Shown: piece after piece, positions 24,373 through 32,402 of the stretch
Numbering within the stretch: the first letter of the stretch is position 1
Layout of the letters: each line of letters begins with the position of its first letter
Assembly (NCBI GenBank): GCA_020849725.1
Contig: JADLAZ010000160.1
Location: 78,662-142,661, forward strand
Length of the DNA: 64,000 nucleotides
Direction: 5' to 3'
From: Chloroflexota bacterium
Lineage (GTDB): Bacteria; Chloroflexota; Chloroflexia; Thermomicrobiales; JADLAZ01
Made by a program: the position numbers and the translations under genes
The notes under the pieces: generated by a model
What the model was told of the DNA's origin: nothing
Seen by the model: only the letters and a program-made list of their open reading frames with translations
The model's database searches: none

Positions 24373-25638
24373 TCAGCGCAACAGGCCGAGGGCCTCGTCG
24401 ATGTCGCGCTGGTAGGCGTCGACCTGGCTGGTCCTCACCTCGGCCAGCGTCACGGCGCGACCTAGCCGGCCCGACTCGAATGGTGCGTAGTTGAGCGCCA
24501 CGTCGGCGCGGCCCTCCTCGCCGGTCACCTCCGGCGTGCCGCCGGTCAGAATGCAGTCGCCCAACTCGTGGTACTCGAGCGCCAGGATGCGCGAGTCGGT
24601 GTCGTTGAACTCGAACGAGTAGGTCCAGACGCGCTCGCCACCGAACAACTCGGCCGCCAGTGGACTGAGGCGGTAGCTAGGCGCCAACTCCAGGATAGCC
24701 TCGCCGCTGATGACGGAGTGGTCGTCGCGGTGCAGCTTGACCGGCCGGCCGTTGCGGTCGCCGGGGCACTCCAGCGAGCCAGTGGCGCCGAAAACGTGGC
24801 GGGCGTGCTGGCCCAGGCCATGGCCGGCATGGTCGTTGATCCAGTGGGCAATGGCGCCGCTCTCGTAGGTCAGATGGGCGTAGAGGGCATCCTCGCCGTC
24901 CGGCTCGATCGTGTCGGGGAAGTTGGCCGCCCACTGCGCATAGAAGCCCCCCGGCCCGGCCGAGCGCGTGTTGTGGCGCACCTTCTCGTGCAGACGCGTC
25001 TCGCCGTAGATCGTCGCCACCTCACCCAGGTAGTAGCGCAGGATGTCGGCGTGGTGGACGCCCGCATCGACCGTGATCGAGCCGGTCTTCTTCATGTGCC
25101 GCCAGGGCGTGATGATAATGCGGTCGCCGCCGCCGATGCTGGTCTCCAGCATCAGGCGCGGCGCGCCGATGGCGCCGTCGTCGATCAGCGCCCGGATCAG
25201 GCGGTTGATCGGGTCGCGGCGGTAGTTCTCGGCGACCGACAGAACGCGACCGGCGCGGCGGGCCGCCTCGATCGCCAACGTGCAGCCGCGCACCGTGACG
25301 GCCAGTGGCTTCTCGCACAACACGTGCAGCCCGGCCTCCAGGCAGGCGACGGTGACAGCGTGATGCGAGCCGGTATCGGTGGTGACGTCGGCGGCGCGCA
25401 GGTCGGGCATGGCCCGCGCCATCTCACCGATGTCGGCGAAGAGGCGCGGCCGCGTGCCGAGCAACTGCTCGGCCTCGTCGGCCAGCAGCGTGGCATTGGC
25501 CTGATTCAGATCGCAGACGGCGGCCAGCTCCATATTGCACTGACTGCTGCCGGCCAGCCGGGCCATGCCGCGCAGATGGCGCCGCCCCATGCCACCGCAG
25601 CCGACAGCGGCGTACTGCACGCGTTCAGCCATCATCAC
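24373..25638 (-). CDS. Gfo/Idh/MocA-family oxidoreductase
   Basis: 421 aa. N-terminal Rossmann motif VGCGGMGRRHLRGMARL, then HVLCEKPLAVT with the family Glu-Lys-Pro, and a C-terminal half with VDAGVHHADILRYYLGEV (the catalytic His region). The protein is longer than typical 350-residue members. These enzymes oxidise sugars, inositols or sugar acids with NAD(P). It is the first gene of a two-gene minus-strand operon with the dehydratase, so oxidation followed by dehydration of a sugar is the likely route. Confidence 0.87.
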   Translation of the reverse strand: MMMAERVQYAAVGCGGMGRRHLRGMARLAGSSQCNMELAAVCDLNQANATLLADEAEQLLGTRPRLFADIGEMARAMPDLRAADVTTDTGSHHAVTVACLEAGLHVLCEKPLAVTVRGCTLAIEAARRAGRVLSVAENYRRDPINRLIRALIDDGAIGAPRLMLETSIGGGDRIIITPWRHMKKTGSITVDAGVHHADILRYYLGEVATIYGETRLHEKVRHNTRSAGPGGFYAQWAANFPDTIEPDGEDALYAHLTYESGAIAHWINDHAGHGLGQHARHVFGATGSLECPGDRNGRPVKLHRDDHSVISGEAILELAPSYRLSPLAAELFGGERVWTYSFEFNDTDSRILALEYHELGDCILTGGTPEVTGEEGRADVALNYAPFESGRLGRAVTLAEVRTSQVDAYQRDIDEALGLLR

Positions 25639-25785
25639 CCTCCTCGCCGAATGCCCGGCGGGCCAGGCGCCCGACGGATGGCCCCATTCTGGCGGTCCGC
25701 GCGGCCGGCGGCAAGAGTGGGGGCGTGGCTGCTATACTGACATCAGCACAGTGGTGCGGCCGGCCGGTCGAGCAGGTGATGAGCG

Positions 25786-26253
25786 ATGCGGACGATGGCG
25801 CGACGAACGAGTCGATGGATTGGCTGGGCAGCGGCGCTGCTGCTGCTTGTGGCGGTCACTGGCTGCGCGGTCAGCTTGCCGTGGGCGCCAAGCGGCGCGA
25901 GCGAGCCACGACCGGTCCTGCTCGACACCGGGGCGGGCACGGCGATCGTCGCGCCGCCGCCGGCTGGCCCCAGCGCCATCGATCAGGCGACGGCACTGCG
26001 CAAGGCGGCGCTGGCCATGACCCGCGCCGAGCAGGCGACGGCGGTGACGGCGCGCCAGGCGACGCTCAGCCTGGCTGGCTCCGATGGCGCGACGACAATG
26101 AACGGTCGCCACGCCTGGCTGGTCACCTACGAAGGGCTACCGTTCAGCGTCAGCCCAACCTGCACCTGCTATGTCGAAACGCGGCCAAATACGACCGTCG
26201 TCGTCGACGCCCAGAACGGGATGGTGCTGACCGCCTTCGGCACGGCCACCTGA
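25786..26253 (+). CDS. Small lipoprotein, unknown function
   Basis: 155 aa. Lipobox LLLVAVTGC (Cys about 27) after an Arg-rich start, so it should be lipidated and held on the outer face of the membrane. The mature part has an Ala/Thr-rich helix (KAALAMTRAEQATAVTARQA) and then GRHAWLVTYEGLPFS, CTCYVETRP and TVVVDAQNGMVLTAFGT. The end resembles a PepSY-like strand pattern (VVDAxTG), which I treat as a weak hint only. CxC at the centre is distinctive. A TATACT lies about 50 bases upstream. Confidence 0.75.
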   Translation: MRTMARRTSRWIGWAAALLLLVAVTGCAVSLPWAPSGASEPRPVLLDTGAGTAIVAPPPAGPSAIDQATALRKAALAMTRAEQATAVTARQATLSLAGSDGATTMNGRHAWLVTYEGLPFSVSPTCTCYVETRPNTTVVVDAQNGMVLTAFGTAT

Positions 26254-26359
26254 GCGACCGCCGTGGACCCGCCTCAGCCGGGACGGTCGGCAGGCACCAG
26301 CGATCGCCTGGACCATTCCGTCGCGACACCGCTGGGAGTGCGGTGGCGGCCAGAGCATG

Positions 26360-26382
26360 AAAAACCCCCCGACTGGCGGGGG
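26360..26382 (-). terminator. Rho-independent terminator of tRNA-Met
   Basis: On the minus strand CCCCC (26382-26378) pairs with GGGGG (26370-26366) around a 7-base loop and is followed by T5 (26364-26360). It lies 15 bases after the tRNA 3' end. Confidence 0.85.
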
Positions 26383-26396
26383 ATTCCGTGCATCAG

Positions 26397-26468
26397 TGCC
26401 GAGGGGCAGATTTGAACTGCCGGCCAAGGGCTTATGAGTCCCCTGCTCTGCCACTGAGCTACCTCGGC
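26397..26468 (-). tRNA. tRNA-Met (anticodon CAT)
   Basis: 72 nt on the minus strand. Acceptor stem GCCGAGG/CCTCGGC, D-arm GCTCAGTGGCAGAGC, anticodon loop CTCATAA, T-arm GGCAG-TTCAAAT-CTGCC, discriminator A, no encoded CCA. The anticodon stem (GGGGA/GCCCT) has an A-G apposition next to the loop and a G-U at the other end. CAT could also be a lysidine-modified Ile tRNA; the elongator Met assignment is favoured but not certain. It lacks the three G-C pairs of initiator tRNA. Confidence 0.9.
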
Positions 26469-26571
26469 CTGCCCCGGCCGGATCTGCCGGCGTCGGTGCG
26501 TCCGCAAGTATAGCGCCAGGCCAGGGCAACCGCAAGCTGGCGGCCAGCCGGCAACCGAGCGCCGCCGCCGT

Positions 26572-26600
26572 TTGACAGCCTCTCGCTCGCGCGATACTGT
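26572..26600 (+). promoter_or_regulatory. Sigma70-type promoter of the cupin-glycosyltransferase pair
   Basis: TTGACA (26572-26577), 17-base spacer, TACTGT (26595-26600), 69 bases before the cupin start. Confidence 0.7.
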
Positions 26601-26669
26601 CGGGTCGTCAGTGGGGACGTCTGCAGCACGCCCGCGCCATTGGCGAGGTGTGGTGAGGAGAAGCGGTTC

Positions 26670-27191
26670 ATGTCGGCGCCAACGCGAGATCGTCTGTCTG
26701 TTACCGCCGATGGCCAGTCCATCGCAGCCAGGATCGAGGGTGTTCACCTCCGCCCGGCGATCACCCAGGTCGACGAGCGCGGCGAGGTCACCGAGATCTT
26801 CAACCCGGCCTGGGGTATCCACGACGCCCCGCTGGTGTATGTCTATCAGGTCGTCATCCGGCCCGGCCGCGTCAAGGGCTGGACCATCCATTACGAGCAG
26901 GATGACCGGCTGTTCTTCAGCATGGGTGTCTTTAAGGGTGTCCTCTTCGACGCGCGGCCAACGTCACCGACCTTCCGCATGCTCAATGAATTCTGCCTGG
27001 GTGAGCGGAATCGTGCCTTATTGACAGTTCCGGCCGGCGTATACCATGCCTTTCAGAACGTCGGCGACACAGAGGCGCTCTTCATCAATCTGCCAACGCG
27101 CCCGTACCGTTACGATCGTCCGGACAAGTTCCGCTTGCCTCTCGACACGGACGAGATCCCCTACCGTTTCAACGTGCGGTTGGGATGGTAG
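26670..27191 (+). CDS. RmlC-like cupin (dTDP-sugar epimerase family)
   Basis: 173 aa from ATG 26670 (GAGGAG upstream). Similar in layout to dTDP-4-dehydrorhamnose 3,5-epimerase: VIRPGRVKGWTIHYEQDDRL, FFSMGVFKGVLFDARP, then LLTVPAGVYHAFQNVGDTEA, FINLPTRPYRYDRPDK. The His in GWTIHYEQ and the VPAGVYHAF block match the jelly-roll active site of RmlC. It may epimerise or isomerise a nucleotide sugar for surface glycan synthesis; the glycosyltransferase 30 bases downstream fits this. No other rml genes are present. Confidence 0.75.
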   Translation: MSAPTRDRLSVTADGQSIAARIEGVHLRPAITQVDERGEVTEIFNPAWGIHDAPLVYVYQVVIRPGRVKGWTIHYEQDDRLFFSMGVFKGVLFDARPTSPTFRMLNEFCLGERNRALLTVPAGVYHAFQNVGDTEALFINLPTRPYRYDRPDKFRLPLDTDEIPYRFNVRLGW

Positions 27192-27221
27192 CGCGTTGGA
27201 TGCGCTCAAGGCTCGCCGCCA

Positions 27222-28451
27222 ATGACAGCCGCCACCGTCCTCATCCCCACACACGATCATGCCGACACGCTGACCCGTGCCGTCGCCAGCGTTCAGGCGC
27301 AGACGCTGACCGACTTCGAGCTCGTCATCGTCGGCGACGGTGTGCCGGACCGGACGCGTGCGCTCGTGGCGGACATCGTCCGCACTGACGACCGCGTGCG
27401 CTGGTTCGACTTCCCCAAGGGGCCGCGCCATGGCGAAGTCCATCGTCATGCCGCGCTGGCCGAGGCCCGCGGCGAGATCGTCTGCTACCTCTCGGATGAC
27501 GACCTCTGGTTGCCGCATCACCTCCAGACGCTGCGCGAGGCGCTGGCGACAGCAGACTTCGCCCAAACCGTTCACGTCGACGTGGCCATCGATGGGCAGA
27601 TCACCGCCTATCCTTATGACCTGACCGACCCGAAGGCGCGGCGCCGGATCGTGGACGACGCGATCAACTTCTTCGGCCTGTCATTCGCTGGCCACACGCT
27701 GGCCGCCTATCGCCGGCTGCCCCATGGCTGGCGAACGACGCCGGCTGGGGTCCCGACCGATCTGCACATGTGGCGCCAGTTCCTGGCGCAACCCTGGTGC
27801 CAGGCGCGCACCGTCTGGCGCCCGTCGGTGCTGCATTTCGCCTCGCCACCGCGGCGCGATTGGTCCCTCCCCCAGCGGCTGGATGAGATCGACCGCTGGG
27901 TTCCGCGCACGGTCGAGGTGGGCTTCGACACCTGGCTCATGGCGCAGATGGACCGCCTGCGGAGCGAGACCGTCAGCGCGCGCGACGCGACGATCACCGC
28001 GCAGAGCAACGCCCTGGCCGAGCAGAGACGCCTCATCACCCAGTTCAGAAACACGAGTGCCGTGCAGCAGCGGGACATCGCCCAACTGCAGGCCGAGATC
28101 GCGCTGCGCGACCATCAGCTCGCCGAGGCCGTCCTGGCCCGCGAGGCAGCACAGGCTGGCATGGCTGAGACCAGCCTGGCATTGGATGCGGCGCGCGCTC
28201 AGGTGATGATGGCCAAGGGGGAGCACGCCCGTCTCGCCGAGGCGGTGGCCGGGCTACGTGCGGCCGTGCAGCGCCAGCAGGCGGTGCGGGCAGCCCTGGA
28301 CAGCGCCAGCGCCCAGGCGCGCGACGACCTGGCGCACCGTGACGCTCAGCTCGACGCGATCTATCGATCGCGCTGGTGGCGGGTGGCCGATCGCTGGTGG
28401 CGGACACGCCGCGGCCTGTCGGCGTGGCTCGGCGCGCGGACGGGTCACTGA
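27222..28451 (+). CDS. GT2-family glycosyltransferase with C-terminal coiled coil
   Basis: 409 aa. N-terminal GT-A domain: TVLIPTHDHADTLTRAVASV, FELVIVGDGVPDRTRALV, and CYLSDDDLWLPHHL, which holds the DDD metal site. From about residue 245 to 375 the protein is an uninterrupted heptad-rich helix (LRSETVSARDATITAQSNAL, then Q/R/A/L-rich repeats), followed by IYRSRWWRVADRWWRTRRG, an amphipathic Trp/Arg tail that may bind membrane. Such tails are common on glycosyltransferases that build O-chains or measure chain length. Read with the cupin gene upstream. Confidence 0.83.
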   Translation: MTAATVLIPTHDHADTLTRAVASVQAQTLTDFELVIVGDGVPDRTRALVADIVRTDDRVRWFDFPKGPRHGEVHRHAALAEARGEIVCYLSDDDLWLPHHLQTLREALATADFAQTVHVDVAIDGQITAYPYDLTDPKARRRIVDDAINFFGLSFAGHTLAAYRRLPHGWRTTPAGVPTDLHMWRQFLAQPWCQARTVWRPSVLHFASPPRRDWSLPQRLDEIDRWVPRTVEVGFDTWLMAQMDRLRSETVSARDATITAQSNALAEQRRLITQFRNTSAVQQRDIAQLQAEIALRDHQLAEAVLAREAAQAGMAETSLALDAARAQVMMAKGEHARLAEAVAGLRAAVQRQQAVRAALDSASAQARDDLAHRDAQLDAIYRSRWWRVADRWWRTRRGLSAWLGARTGH

Positions 28452-28502
28452 GCACCACACCGCTGGCCGCGCTGGCCGCGCCCCGCCCGCGCAACGCCAT
28501 CG

Positions 28503-28531
28503 TTGACGACGCGGAGTCACGTTGCTACAAT
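28503..28531 (+). promoter_or_regulatory. Sigma70-type promoter of the ABC sugar importer
   Basis: TTGACG (28503-28508), 17-base spacer, TACAAT (28526-28531). It leaves a leader of about 140 bases before the binding-protein start. Confidence 0.75.
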
Positions 28532-28678
28532 GGCGCCACCTGAGAAACCAGGCAGTTCGGTGGATGCGTAGGTTGTCTCATAGCAGGTCGCGGGACTTGT
28601 GGCAGCCGGCATCATGGCCAGGAACGCAGATAAGCGCTGGGCCAACGTCATCGTCGTTACCTGAAGGGGGAAGTGTCC

Positions 28679-30175
28679 GTGGGAGCGATCAACCGTCGCC
28701 GTCTTCTGGCGTGGTCATTCGGCGGGGCCACGGTGGCCGCCGCCTCGACGTTGCTGGCCGCTTGTGGCGCACCGGCGGCCAGCCCCACCGCCGCGCCCAA
28801 GGCGGCTGAGCCGACCAAGCCGGCGGCCGCGGCGCCAGCGGCGACCACTGCCCCAGCGGCGAAGCCGGCTGAGCCGACCAAGCCGGCGGCGGGCGCGGCG
28901 CCGACCGCTATCCCGACTGTCGCCTCCAAGCCGGCCTCCAAGCCCGGCGGTGTCAAGGTCACCATGCACATGCGCGCCGGCGGTGAGAAGTCCGAGCCGG
29001 CCATCTACGTCGAGCGGCCCGACGAGTGGGCCGCCGAGACCGGCAACACCTACGAGCTGCTGCCCATTCCAGCCGGCAAGGAGTACTTGCCGAAAATCAT
29101 GGCGCGGGCCGCCGGCAACACCATCGGCGACACGTTGTTCACCGGCGACTCGTACAGCGAGCACACCTTCATGGTGCGCAACGACCTCATCGAGCCGGAC
29201 GACGACTACTTCAGCCGCAACAACATCAAGAAGACCGAGTGGATCACGGCCATCATCGACACGCTCACCCACAACGGCAAGATGTACGGCCTGCCGAAGG
29301 CGAGCAATCCGGCCGACTCGTTCATGAACGTCAACTTGAAGATGTTCGACGACGCTGGCATCAAGCGCCCCGAGACCTATGGCACGACCTTCGATCAGGT
29401 GCGCGACTGGGCGATCCAGTTCAGCAAGGGTCCGAAGGACCGGCGCGAGGTCTACGGCTACTACAGTGGCCTCAACAGCAACCAGACGATCACCAACGGC
29501 GTGCGCCAGTTCGGCGGCGACATCGTCGACAAGGACGGCGTCACCAGCCTGGTCGACCAGGAGCCGTTCTGGAACTGGTTGCAGTGGAACCACAACCTCG
29601 TCGTCAAGGAGGCAGTCCACCCGCAAGGCAGCGTCGTGCCGGCCGGTGACTCGAACCAACTGGCGGCCATGTTCGCCGCCGGCAAGCTGGCGATGATGCA
29701 CAGCCACCGCGCCTGGCAGCGGGCGATCAAGACGGCGGTGGGTAGCAAGTTCGAGCAGGCGGTCATCCAGTTCCCGCGCGGGCCACAGCCCAAAGGCTGG
29801 GTTTCCAACGTCGACACGCACAGCGTTACCAAAGCGTCGAAGTTGAAGGACCAGGCGTTCAGCCTGATGTACGCCATGGCCGATCGCCGCTTCGCCTACC
29901 TGGTCGCCAAGGGCCAGGGCTACCTCACCGGCCGGGTCGACAACCTGGAGGCGATCAAGGAACTGGCCGACGACCCGTTCATCAAGGTCCAGGCCAAGAA
30001 TGACACCCAGCAGGAGCGCTGGTGGCGGGCCAAGAACTTGCGTGCCTACGAGGTCGAGGCTGAGCTGGTCAACATCCTCGCCCCGGTCTGGCTCGGCAAG
30101 CGTGAGCCGGACAAGGCGCTGATCGCCGAACTGAAGAAGGGTATCGACGCCGTGCTGGCCAAGCCGGACATGTAG
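28679..30175 (+). CDS. ABC transporter sugar-binding lipoprotein (family 1)
   Basis: 498 aa. Start GTG 28679 has AAGGGGG at 8 bases; GTG 28673 is too near it. NRRRLLAW resembles a twin-arginine signal, and the lipobox STLLAACG leads to a lipidated cysteine near residue 33. An Ala/Pro/Lys linker with repeated AEPTKPAA tethers the domain, which begins near VKVTMHMRAGGEKSEPAIYV. Blocks such as NGKMYGLPKASNPADSFMNV and DDAGIKRPETYGTTFDQVRD are typical of family 1 carbohydrate-binding proteins. First gene of an operon with two permeases; the ATPase is not in the window and may be a shared MsmX/UgpC-type subunit. Confidence 0.9.
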   Translation: MGAINRRRLLAWSFGGATVAAASTLLAACGAPAASPTAAPKAAEPTKPAAAAPAATTAPAAKPAEPTKPAAGAAPTAIPTVASKPASKPGGVKVTMHMRAGGEKSEPAIYVERPDEWAAETGNTYELLPIPAGKEYLPKIMARAAGNTIGDTLFTGDSYSEHTFMVRNDLIEPDDDYFSRNNIKKTEWITAIIDTLTHNGKMYGLPKASNPADSFMNVNLKMFDDAGIKRPETYGTTFDQVRDWAIQFSKGPKDRREVYGYYSGLNSNQTITNGVRQFGGDIVDKDGVTSLVDQEPFWNWLQWNHNLVVKEAVHPQGSVVPAGDSNQLAAMFAAGKLAMMHSHRAWQRAIKTAVGSKFEQAVIQFPRGPQPKGWVSNVDTHSVTKASKLKDQAFSLMYAMADRRFAYLVAKGQGYLTGRVDNLEAIKELADDPFIKVQAKNDTQQERWWRAKNLRAYEVEAELVNILAPVWLGKREPDKALIAELKKGIDAVLAKPDM

Positions 30176-30184
30176 GGCCAGGGA

Positions 30185-30219
30185 CCAGTTGTCAGTGGCC
30201 AGTGGCCGCTGACAACTGG
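30185..30219 (+). promoter_or_regulatory. Intercistronic hairpin between binding protein and permease
   Basis: CCAGTTGTCAG (30185-30195) pairs with CTGACAACTGG (30209-30219) over a 13-base loop containing tandem AGTGGCC. A hairpin here commonly stabilises the binding-protein mRNA or reduces permease expression, as between malE and malF. The repeated TGGCCACTGG words nearby suggest a dispersed element. Confidence 0.6.
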
Positions 30220-30251
30220 CTACTGGCCACTGGCTTCTACGGAGGGAGTGG

Positions 30252-31214
30252 ATGACGACCCGCGCCCCAGCCGCGCCGCGCCGTGCGTTCCGGCTGACCG
30301 TACCCGGCTGGTCGGGCCTGACGGCGAGCCGGCGTCGCGAGGCACTGCAGGGCCTGGCCTTCATCTCACCATGGGTGGTCGGCTTCATCGCCTTCACCGC
30401 CTACCCGATGCTGGCCTCGCTCTACTATAGCTTCACCAACTACAAGGGGCTGGGCACGCCGCGCTGGATCGGCCTGACCAACTACGTCTATGCCTTCACC
30501 GGCGACCCGCTCTTCTGGCTGTCGCTGCGGATCACGCTGGTCTGGGTCCTCATCACGGTGCCGCTCGGCATCATCGGCTCGCTGCTGGCGGCGGTGCTGC
30601 TCAACCGCGGGCTGAGAGGCATGGCCTTCTACCGCACCGCCTTCTTCCTGCCGTCGCTGACACCGATCGTGGCGGCGACGCTGCTGTGGCAGTGGATCCT
30701 GAACCCGGATATCGGCATCATTAATGCTACGCTCGAAGGGCTGGCCGGTGTGCGTGGCCCCAAGTGGCTGGCCGACCCGGATTGGGCGCTCTGGTCGCTG
30801 GCCATTATCGCGCTGTGGACCAGCATCGGCGGCAGTCGCATGCTGATCTTCCTGGCGGCGCTGCAAGGCGTGCCGCAGGAGCTCTACGACGCCGCCAAGA
30901 TCGATGGCGCCAACCCGCTGCAAGCACTGTGGCGCATCACGGTGCCGCTGATTACGCCGGCCATCTTTTTCAATCTTGTGCTGGGTGTCATCGCCAGTTT
31001 CCGCGTCTTCGCCTTCGCCTATGTCGCCACCGCGGGCGGCCCGGCGCGGGCCACCTATTTCTACGCTCTGCACCTGTACACGATGTCGTTCGCTAGCTTC
31101 GACCTCGGTTACGGCAGTGCCCTGGCCTGGGTGCTGTTCGTCATTGTGCTGGTCATCACCGTCTTAAACATCCAGATATCGAAGCGCTGGGTCTACTACG
31201 AGGGCGCCCGGTAA
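30252..31214 (+). CDS. ABC sugar transporter permease, MalF-type
   Basis: 320 aa with six predicted transmembrane segments, beginning FISPWVVGFIAFTAYPMLAS. The EAA loop that docks on the ATPase is LYDAAKIDGANPLQALWRIT (residues about 215-235) followed by VPLITPAIFFN. YEGGAR-type soluble end. It follows the binding protein and precedes the second permease, the usual MalE-F-G order. AGGGAG lies just before the ATG. Confidence 0.92.
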   Translation: MTTRAPAAPRRAFRLTVPGWSGLTASRRREALQGLAFISPWVVGFIAFTAYPMLASLYYSFTNYKGLGTPRWIGLTNYVYAFTGDPLFWLSLRITLVWVLITVPLGIIGSLLAAVLLNRGLRGMAFYRTAFFLPSLTPIVAATLLWQWILNPDIGIINATLEGLAGVRGPKWLADPDWALWSLAIIALWTSIGGSRMLIFLAALQGVPQELYDAAKIDGANPLQALWRITVPLITPAIFFNLVLGVIASFRVFAFAYVATAGGPARATYFYALHLYTMSFASFDLGYGSALAWVLFVIVLVITVLNIQISKRWVYYEGAR

Positions 31215-31261
31215 ACTCGGTCGCGGTCAATGTGATCGACGCCGCGCCGTGGGAGAAGGTC

Positions 31262-32152
31262 GTGGACGCTGCCGCCGTCGTGACACAACATCGTGAGCCG
31301 GGCCGCATGACGGTGCAAGCGCGGATCTGGCGCTTGATCCTGTACACGATTACCATCGTCTTCTCGCTGATGTTCATGTTCCCGTTCCTGTGGACGCTAT
31401 CCAGCTCACTCAAGTCGGCGCAGGAGATCCACGCCTATCCGCCGCAGTTGATCCCTCAGGTCTTTCGGTGGGACAACTTCTGGACGACCTGGACGACGGT
31501 CGAGTTCGGCCCGTACTTCCTCAACAGCATCATCGTCACCGGCCTGTCAATTCTGGGTGGCATCCCGACCGGGTTGCTGGTCGCGTACGGCTTCGCCCGC
31601 TTCCGCTTCCCGGGCCGTGAGATCATGTTCGGCCTGTGTCTGAGCACACTGATGCTGCCGCCGGAAGTGACGTTCATCCCGCTCTACATCGTCTTCCGTA
31701 ACCTGGGCTGGATCGACACGCTGTTGCCGCTGTGGGTGCCGTCGTTCCTGGGCGGTGGCGCCTTCACGATTTTCCTGCTGCGCCAGTTCGTCATGACGAT
31801 CCCGTTCGAGCTGGACGAGGCAGCCACGATCGATGGCGCCGGCCGGGTGCGCATCCTGTGGTCGATCATCGTGCCGAACTCGGTTCCGGCGCTGGCGACG
31901 GTAGCGGTCTTTAGCTTCATCGCCCACTGGAACGAGTTCTTCGGCCCGCTCATCTTCCTCAACACCCGCAAGAACTTCACGATCCCACTCGGACTGGTGA
32001 CGCTGCGCACCTACGCCGGCGATCCCGGCGAACCGAAAGATCACCTGCTGATGGCCGGCAGCGTCATCGCAACCTTCCCGATCGTGATCGTCTTCTTTCT
32101 GGCGCAGAAGTACTTTGTCCAGGGCATCGTCACCAGCGGCCTGAAGGGGTAG
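31262..32152 (+). CDS. ABC sugar transporter permease, MalG-type
   Basis: 296 aa. Transmembrane start TIVFSLMFMFPFLWTLSSSL with the MalG-type SLKSAQEIHAYPP, and the EAA loop ELDEAATIDGAGRVRILWSI. Ends with FFLAQKYFVQGIVTSGLKG, the standard end of this subfamily. Start uncertain: GTG 31262 has GGAG at 6 bases; GTG 31232 has none and ATG 31307 is the more conservative choice. Pairs with the preceding MalF-type permease. Confidence 0.9.
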   Translation: MDAAAVVTQHREPGRMTVQARIWRLILYTITIVFSLMFMFPFLWTLSSSLKSAQEIHAYPPQLIPQVFRWDNFWTTWTTVEFGPYFLNSIIVTGLSILGGIPTGLLVAYGFARFRFPGREIMFGLCLSTLMLPPEVTFIPLYIVFRNLGWIDTLLPLWVPSFLGGGAFTIFLLRQFVMTIPFELDEAATIDGAGRVRILWSIIVPNSVPALATVAVFSFIAHWNEFFGPLIFLNTRKNFTIPLGLVTLRTYAGDPGEPKDHLLMAGSVIATFPIVIVFFLAQKYFVQGIVTSGLKG

Positions 32153-32402
32153 GGGCTGGGGTCGGGGATCAGGGATCGGGGATCGGGTAGGGCGAGCGCC
32201 GCAGATCCATCCCACAGCGACATTCCGGTTTTCGCCGGGATCCAGTTGCCCGACGATGGCGCCAGGTGATGGAGCGCGACTGGACCTCGGTATTCGTCGG
32301 GGTGACGAGTGGACGCCGTGGCCGGGCTGGACATGGCCGACCAGCGCCGTCTATCATCGCCCCGCCCCCCGACCCCCGACCCCCGACCCCCAGGAGAGAG
32401 AC

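Noticed and set aside
28715..30397. A 560-codon frame antisense to the sugar-binding protein
   Set aside because: The plus-strand lipoprotein has a lipobox, ribosome site and family blocks; the antisense product is low-complexity Val/Asp/Arg/Gly.
32153..32402. GGGGATCGGG and CCCCCGACC runs as a regulatory array before the ManD-like gene
   Set aside because: Simple direct repeats without defined arms or a consistent unit. The rest of this 250-base gap shows nothing further.
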